Part shown: positions 6,032-9,491 of the stretch, piece by piece
How the letters are laid out: each line of letters begins with the position of its first letter
Position numbering within the stretch: position 1 is the stretch's first letter
Assembly (NCBI GenBank): GCA_027485075.1
Contig: JAIXRT010000266.1
Location: 1-9,491 of the forward strand
Length of the DNA stretch: 9,491 bases
From: Cytophagaceae bacterium
Lineage (GTDB): Bacteria; Bacteroidota; Bacteroidia; Cytophagales; Spirosomataceae
Reading direction: 5' to 3'
The notes under the pieces: generated by a model
Told to the model about the DNA's origin: nothing
The model's input: only the letters and a program-made list of their open reading frames with translations
The model's database searches: none
Made by a program: the position numbers and the translations under genes

Positions 6032-7228
6032 TTACGCAATAACACCCAGTTCTTTTCCCACCTCTGTAAAGGCAGCAATCGCGTGATCTAATTGTTCTCG
6101 CGTATGCCCAGCGGAGATTTGGACACGAATTCTCGCTTGCCCTTTGGCCACCACTGGATAGTAAAAACCAATCACGTAAATCCCTTTTTCCAATAGTTTT
6201 TCCGCCATTTTTTGAGATATAACCGCATCGTATAACATAATCGGAATAATCGGGTGTTCGCCAGGTTTGATATCGAAACCAGCAGCAACAATCCGCTCCC
6301 GGAAATACGCCGTGTTTTCCTCTAGCTTATCGCGCAATTCCGTCGTTTTAGATAAGATATCAAATACCGCAATCGACGCGCCGGTAATGGATGGAGCTAA
6401 GGTATTCGAAAATAAATAAGGTCTAGATCGCTGTCTTAAAAGGTCGATGATTTCCTTGCGGCCCGACGTAAATCCGCCCGATGCTCCGCCCAATGCTTTA
6501 CCTAGGGTACCCGTAATAATATCAATTTTACCCATCACCCCTTTCAGTTCGTGTACACCACGTCCCGTTTTTCCCATAAAGCCAGAGGAGTGACATTCGT
6601 CAATCATAATCATAGCTTCATATTTTTCCGCTAAGGCGACAATTTTATCCAATTGGGCAATGGTTCCATCCATCGAAAAAACACTGTCGGTGACAATCAT
6701 TTTTTGTTGGGCCCCATCCGCCACCGCCTGCTTTAATTTCACCTCTAAATCGTCCATCGAATTGTGCTCATATCGGTAGCGCATCGACTTACATAATCGG
6801 ATGCCATCGATGATGGAGGCATGGTTTAATGCATCAGAAATAATCGCATCTTTTTCGCCTAATAAGGGTTCAAAAACACCCCCGTTTGCATCAAAAGCAG
6901 CCGCATATAAGATCGTATCTTCAGTCCCCAAAAAGGTAGAGATTTTTTCTTCCAAGGTTTTGTGAATATCCTGTGTGCCACAAATAAAGCGAACCGAAGA
7001 TAGCCCAAATCCATGGGTATCAATCGCGTCTTTCGCTGCCTGAATGACCGCAGGGTGCGATGAAAGTCCTAAGTAATTATTTGCACAAAAATTATACACT
7101 TTTTCGCCGCCCTGAATCGTAATTTCGGATGCTTGTGGCGAGGTGATGACGCGTTCTTTTTTGAATAATCCAGCCGCTTTTATAGACTCAATTTCTTTCG
7201 TGATGAATGGCTTATATTGTTCGTACAT
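6032..7228 (-). CDS. kbl: Glycine C-acetyltransferase (2-amino-3-ketobutyrate CoA ligase)
   Basis: This 398-residue cytosolic PLP enzyme cleaves 2-amino-3-ketobutyrate with CoA to glycine and acetyl-CoA, the second step of threonine breakdown. Its length equals the usual length of Kbl in the alpha-oxoamine synthase family. Visible features are FCANNYLGLSSHP (residues 47-59), FGLSSVRFICGTQ (74-86), His136 in SDALNHASI (stacks on PLP), Asp210 and His212 in MIDECHSSGFMG, and the PLP lysine Lys244 in TGTLGKALGGASGG. The YLFSNTLAPS segment also fits. The related KBL/BioF enzymes share these motifs, but the neighbouring threonine dehydrogenase settles the assignment. The gene starts 4 bases after the end of the dehydrogenase gene and is almost certainly co-transcribed and perhaps translationally coupled. 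Confidence 0.97.
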   Translation of the reverse strand: MYEQYKPFITKEIESIKAAGLFKKERVITSPQASEITIQGGEKVYNFCANNYLGLSSHPAVIQAAKDAIDTHGFGLSSVRFICGTQDIHKTLEEKISTFLGTEDTILYAAAFDANGGVFEPLLGEKDAIISDALNHASIIDGIRLCKSMRYRYEHNSMDDLEVKLKQAVADGAQQKMIVTDSVFSMDGTIAQLDKIVALAEKYEAMIMIDECHSSGFMGKTGRGVHELKGVMGKIDIITGTLGKALGGASGGFTSGRKEIIDLLRQRSRPYLFSNTLAPSITGASIAVFDILSKTTELRDKLEENTAYFRERIVAAGFDIKPGEHPIIPIMLYDAVISQKMAEKLLEKGIYVIGFYYPVVAKGQARIRVQISAGHTREQLDHAIAAFTEVGKELGVIA

Positions 7229-7232
7229 AATC

Positions 7233-8186
7233 TTACAGGTTGTGGATATAGGAAGGTAATTTAGTTAAAATTTCAGTGGTCATTTTAGGCAGGTCAAATT
7301 GAGCTTGCCATCCCCAGTCATTTCGAGCACAGTCATCATTGATACGCGAAGGCCACGAATCTGCGATTTGTTGCCTGAAGTCCGGAGCATATTGTACCTG
7401 AAACTTTGGATAGTGGGATTGAATGCTTTCCGCAATTTCACGCGGAGAAAAACTCATTCCTGAGATGTTATAGCTGGTGCGGACCCGAATGCTTGAGGCA
7501 GGCGCCGCCATTAACTGCATGGTTGCTTGGACCGCGTCATCCATGTACATCATGGGTAAATACGTATCCGCTGTTAAAAAACAAGTGAAGTTTTGCTCCC
7601 GGATTGCTTGATGATAAATATCTACCGCGTAATCAGTCGTGCCGCCCCCAGCTAAAGATTTATAGCCAATCAGCCCAGGGAATCGCAAACTTCTTACATC
7701 AACCCCATAGGTGTTGAAGTAATATTCACACCAATGCTCGCCCGCTAATTTCGAAATGCCATACACCGTGGTGGGATTTTTTAGGGCGTCCTGAGGCGTA
7801 TTTAATTTAGGGGTATGTGGGCCAAACACGGCTATCGAACTAGGCCAAAAGATTTTCTCTAGCTTATGTTCTCTCGCTAATTCGAGTACATGCAGCAATC
7901 CCCGCATATTCATATCCCAGGCTTGCATCGGGTCTTTCTCCCCATTGGCAGAGAGAATCGCAGCTAAGTGATATACCTGCGTAATTTGTTCTTCTTGAAG
8001 CAGTTTGCCAACGGCCTCTTTGTCCAGTACATTTAAGGTTTTGAAGCGACAATAGTTAAATTTTGATCGTGCGCTTTCTTGAAAATCGGTTGCAATAACC
8101 GCTTCGCTACCGTATGTATTGGCTAAGGATTGTGTGAGCTCCGTGCCTAGTTGGCCGCCCGCACCAATCACCAATATCTTATTCAT
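7233..8186 (-). CDS. tdh: NAD-dependent L-threonine 3-dehydrogenase, epimerase type
   Basis: This 317-residue extended short-chain dehydrogenase oxidises L-threonine to 2-amino-3-ketobutyrate, the substrate of the downstream Kbl. The NAD-binding Rossmann motif is GAGGQLG (residues 8-14). The active site has Ser116/Ser117 in WPSSIAVFG and Y142-x3-K146 in TTVYGISK. Residues 167-190 (LRFPGLIGY then GGGTTDYAVDIY) are the signature seen in UDP-galactose-epimerase-like threonine dehydrogenases of Bacteroidota and others, not in the zinc-dependent medium-chain Tdh of E. coli. The ATG at 8186 gives an N-terminus, MNKILVIGAGG, exactly as expected. It is the first gene of the tdh-kbl operon. Other extended SDR functions are possible from the fold alone, but the kbl linkage makes threonine dehydrogenase by far the best call. 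Confidence 0.93.
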   Translation of the reverse strand: MNKILVIGAGGQLGTELTQSLANTYGSEAVIATDFQESARSKFNYCRFKTLNVLDKEAVGKLLQEEQITQVYHLAAILSANGEKDPMQAWDMNMRGLLHVLELAREHKLEKIFWPSSIAVFGPHTPKLNTPQDALKNPTTVYGISKLAGEHWCEYYFNTYGVDVRSLRFPGLIGYKSLAGGGTTDYAVDIYHQAIREQNFTCFLTADTYLPMMYMDDAVQATMQLMAAPASSIRVRTSYNISGMSFSPREIAESIQSHYPKFQVQYAPDFRQQIADSWPSRINDDCARNDWGWQAQFDLPKMTTEILTKLPSYIHNL

Positions 8187-8236
8187 GTATGTTTTGTTTG
8201 TTGATGTGTAGTTAAAATTACCAATGTTGATTTAAA

Positions 8237-8270
8237 TTGGCTACTACTAAATCAAAAACAATTAAATTTG
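8237..8270 (+). promoter_or_regulatory. Candidate promoter for the four-helix membrane protein
   Basis: TTG at 8237-8239 and TAAATTTG at 8263-8270, a perfect TAnnTTTG match, are separated by 23 bases, the long end of the known range. It would give a leader of about 110 bases before the ATG at 8385, containing the hairpin at 8294-8315. Confidence 0.45.
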
Positions 8271-8293
8271 TTTCCGTTGTGCGGAGCAAATAG

Positions 8294-8315
8294 GCCATTT
8301 TAACTCAAAAATGGC
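8294..8315 (+). other. Hairpin in the leader of the membrane-protein gene
   Basis: GCCATTTT (8294-8301) and AAAATGGC (8308-8315) form a perfect 8-bp stem around the loop AACTCA. It is not followed by a T-run, so it is not a simple terminator. It sits between the candidate promoter at 8237-8270 and the start at 8385, within the 198-base region divergent from tdh. Its role is unknown; a leader structure or protein-binding site is possible. Confidence 0.4.
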
Positions 8316-8384
8316 ATGTTTACACGACAGCGTAGGCATTTACCATGTGCACCCTGACTAATTTTCCACTCTTCTAATTTTACT

Positions 8385-8738
8385 ATGCTACTACCTAAAT
8401 TATCTCTTGCACTTAATATATTGGTCTTAATTCCCGTTTGTTCCGGGCTACTTTTTAAAGCCAATTGGGTACTAGATTCCTTCGGCATCGAAACGCCAGC
8501 ACGGGGAATTCTACTTTCGATTTATTTGACCATTCTAATTTTCTCAGCTGTCCTGCTTTTCAAGTTTGATGCCAAAATGGTAATAGCGCTGCTGTCGGTG
8601 CAGATTATTTACAAAATACTAAGTCCTATCATGGTGGGTACGTTGACAAATCCCGTCATCATTAGCAATTTGTTTATCGCCCTATTTCACACCTTCAGTG
8701 TTTGGAAATTGTGGGTAATCGAAAAAATCAATTTTTAG
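8385..8738 (+). CDS. Small four-helix integral membrane protein, unknown function
   Basis: This 117-residue, very hydrophobic protein has four predicted membrane helices at residues about 6-25, 41-60, 64-84 and 90-110, with few charged residues between. It contains no recognisable motif or catalytic residue. The spacing and size resemble small DUF4345-like or DoxX-like Bacteroidota membrane proteins, but I cannot assign a family. It appears to be a single-gene transcript divergent from tdh. The downstream secreted-protein gene is separated by 122 bases containing an inverted repeat. The start at 8385 is the first ATG of the frame and leads straight into the first helix. Confidence 0.75.
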   Translation: MLLPKLSLALNILVLIPVCSGLLFKANWVLDSFGIETPARGILLSIYLTILIFSAVLLFKFDAKMVIALLSVQIIYKILSPIMVGTLTNPVIISNLFIALFHTFSVWKLWVIEKINF

Positions 8739-8757
8739 ATTGCTTACCATAAGTGGC

Positions 8758-8785
8758 TTGTTCCTAAATACAGAAATAGGAACAA
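8758..8785 (+). repeat. 9-bp inverted repeat, possible weak terminator
   Basis: TTGTTCCTA (8758-8766) and TAGGAACAA (8777-8785) are perfect inverted copies around a 10-base A-rich loop, 20 bases after the stop of the membrane-protein gene. The following bases (TAATTTG) lack a proper T-run, so this is either a weak terminator or a protein-binding site upstream of the next gene. Confidence 0.45.
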
Positions 8786-8860
8786 TAATTTGTATGGAAT
8801 TTAACAGTTTGAATAAGCTATAATGCTAATTTTATTTAACCTTTAAACAATTAATAAACC

Positions 8861-9238
8861 ATGAAAAAATTCATTTTCCTTCTTGTTCTCGGCTTGGGCA
8901 TCAGCCGTGTTTCATTTGCACAAAATGCCATCAACTCAATCCATTTTTATGACGTAAAAAATGCGGCAATGGAAAAAACATACATCGCTAGTTTAAAAGA
9001 AATTAATGCGATCATGGTAGAGATAGGCTATCCAAAGAATTATTATTCTCATTTAAAATTAGCCGCATCAGACACGACAAAAACATATCGCAATTGTACC
9101 ATTGGACATTGGAACTCAGAAGCAGAATATAAAGTGATACATGAGCACCCGAAATTCAAAGCGTGGTCAGAAAAGAATAAGGGCAACAACGCGGTATTTA
9201 TTTCTGGGCAGTTGTACCGTAAGTTCTATGCGGATTAA
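8861..9238 (+). CDS. Small secreted protein with one dimeric-barrel-like module
   Basis: This 125-residue protein has a signal peptide (residues 1-20, ending SFA before Q21). The mature part, about 105 residues, starts with the strand AINSIHFYDVK, then a helix (AAMEKTYIASLKEINAIMVE), a strand rich in Y and H (NYYSHLKLA), another strand (RNCTIGHWNS) and a second helix (EAEYKVIHEHPKFKAW). This order matches one module of the two 257-residue proteins at the left end of the window and is compatible with a ferredoxin-like dimeric-barrel fold. Relatedness is inferred from pattern, not from clear identity. Five histidines (28, 64, 83, 94, 96) lie in the mature part. No catalytic assignment is possible. 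A perfect terminator follows the gene. Confidence 0.82.
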   Translation: MKKFIFLLVLGLGISRVSFAQNAINSIHFYDVKNAAMEKTYIASLKEINAIMVEIGYPKNYYSHLKLAASDTTKTYRNCTIGHWNSEAEYKVIHEHPKFKAWSEKNKGNNAVFISGQLYRKFYAD

Positions 9239-9255
9239 GCGAAATTGATTGCTAC

Positions 9256-9293
9256 AAAAAAAGGGTTAGCCGAGATAGGCTAACCCTTTTTTT
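9256..9293. terminator. Strong bidirectional intrinsic terminator
   Basis: AAAAAAAGGGTTAGCC (9256-9271) and its exact reverse complement (9278-9293) flank the 6-base loop GAGATA. The GC-containing stem GGGTTAGCC/GGCTAACCC is bordered by seven A and seven T, so it works in both directions. It lies between the stop of the secreted-protein gene (9238) and the stop of the converging GH20 gene (9306). Confidence 0.95.
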
Positions 9294-9305
9294 AATACTA
9301 TATTT

Positions 9306-9491
9306 TTACGGTTGACTTAAAAACGCTTTCGAATAATTTATTTTCATCGCATCCATCGCAGGCAAATGACCCGTCAAGCGCTTCTTGAAATCCGGATAAT
9401 TTTTGGATTCTTTCGTTGACCAGGAAATTTCTGAAAGCGCCAAAGCTCGTGGATATGTCATGTATTCCGCATAGGCAATGTTGCTAATGTA
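9306..9491 (-). CDS. Beta-N-acetylhexosaminidase (GH20), C-terminal fragment
   Basis: Reading leftward from the window edge there are 61 open codons and a TAA at 9306-9308. The peptide starts YISNIAYAEYMTYPRALALS and continues EISWSTKESKNYPDFKKRL, then a short helix ending DAMKINYSKAFLSQP. The pattern E-Y-M-x-Y-P-R-x-x-A-L-x-E-x-x-W-S/T followed by a charged helix and H-x-x-x-M/L-D-x-M-x-x-N-Y is the typical C-terminal end of the GH20 catalytic domain. This places the gene among enzymes removing terminal N-acetylglucosamine or N-acetylgalactosamine from chitooligosaccharides or glycans. The catalytic Asp-Glu pair lies outside the window, so activity cannot be judged here. It is too short inside the window to tell its full length. 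Confidence 0.88.
   Translation of the reverse strand, partial: YISNIAYAEYMTYPRALALSEISWSTKESKNYPDFKKRLTGHLPAMDAMKINYSKAFLSQP

Overview
The window looks like an ordinary chromosomal segment from a member of the Bacteroidota, perhaps a Cytophagales-type aquatic bacterium; the rank below phylum is a guess. Evidence for the phylum: moderately AT-rich DNA, several small secreted proteins of Bacteroidota character ending their signal peptides in A-Q, a GldL-like small membrane protein, an epimerase-type threonine dehydrogenase next to kbl, TAnnTTTG-type -7 boxes, and few recognisable Shine-Dalgarno sequences. No RNA gene, insertion sequence, CRISPR array or prophage gene is visible.

Left part (1-1940). 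About 340 bases with small hairpins and an uncertain leftward open frame at the window edge precede two adjacent rightward genes. Each encodes a secreted 257-residue protein that appears to be built from two copies of a small alpha/beta (dimeric-barrel-like) module. A strong intrinsic terminator closes this pair.

Middle part (1952-4827). A leftward two-gene unit encodes a secreted two-domain lipocalin-like protein and a cytosolic stand-alone M23 metallopeptidase domain. That domain resembles the M23 domain found fused to class-III aminotransferases. Divergent from it is a small Xre-family regulator with a C-terminal membrane anchor, which converges on a leftward gene for a secreted BD-FAE/acetyl-xylan-esterase-like hydrolase.

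Centre right (4923-6022). Three closely spaced rightward genes follow: a GldL-like three-helix membrane protein, a 34-residue single-helix membrane protein, and a 220-residue membrane-anchored protein of unknown function that starts at GTG. The last gene's stop codon lies inside a palindromic, probably bidirectional terminator shared with the converging threonine operon.

Right part (6032-9491). The leftward tdh-kbl operon converts threonine to glycine and acetyl-CoA. Two rightward single genes follow: a four-helix membrane protein and a secreted single-module protein resembling half of the 257-residue proteins. A perfect 16-bp inverted-repeat terminator then separates these from the 3' end of a leftward GH20 beta-hexosaminidase gene, which runs off the right edge.

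The functionally clear items are threonine catabolism (tdh-kbl) and polymer or ester hydrolysis (GH20, esterase). The less understood items are the dimeric-barrel-like secreted proteins, the solitary cytosolic M23 domain, and the GldL-like three-gene membrane unit.
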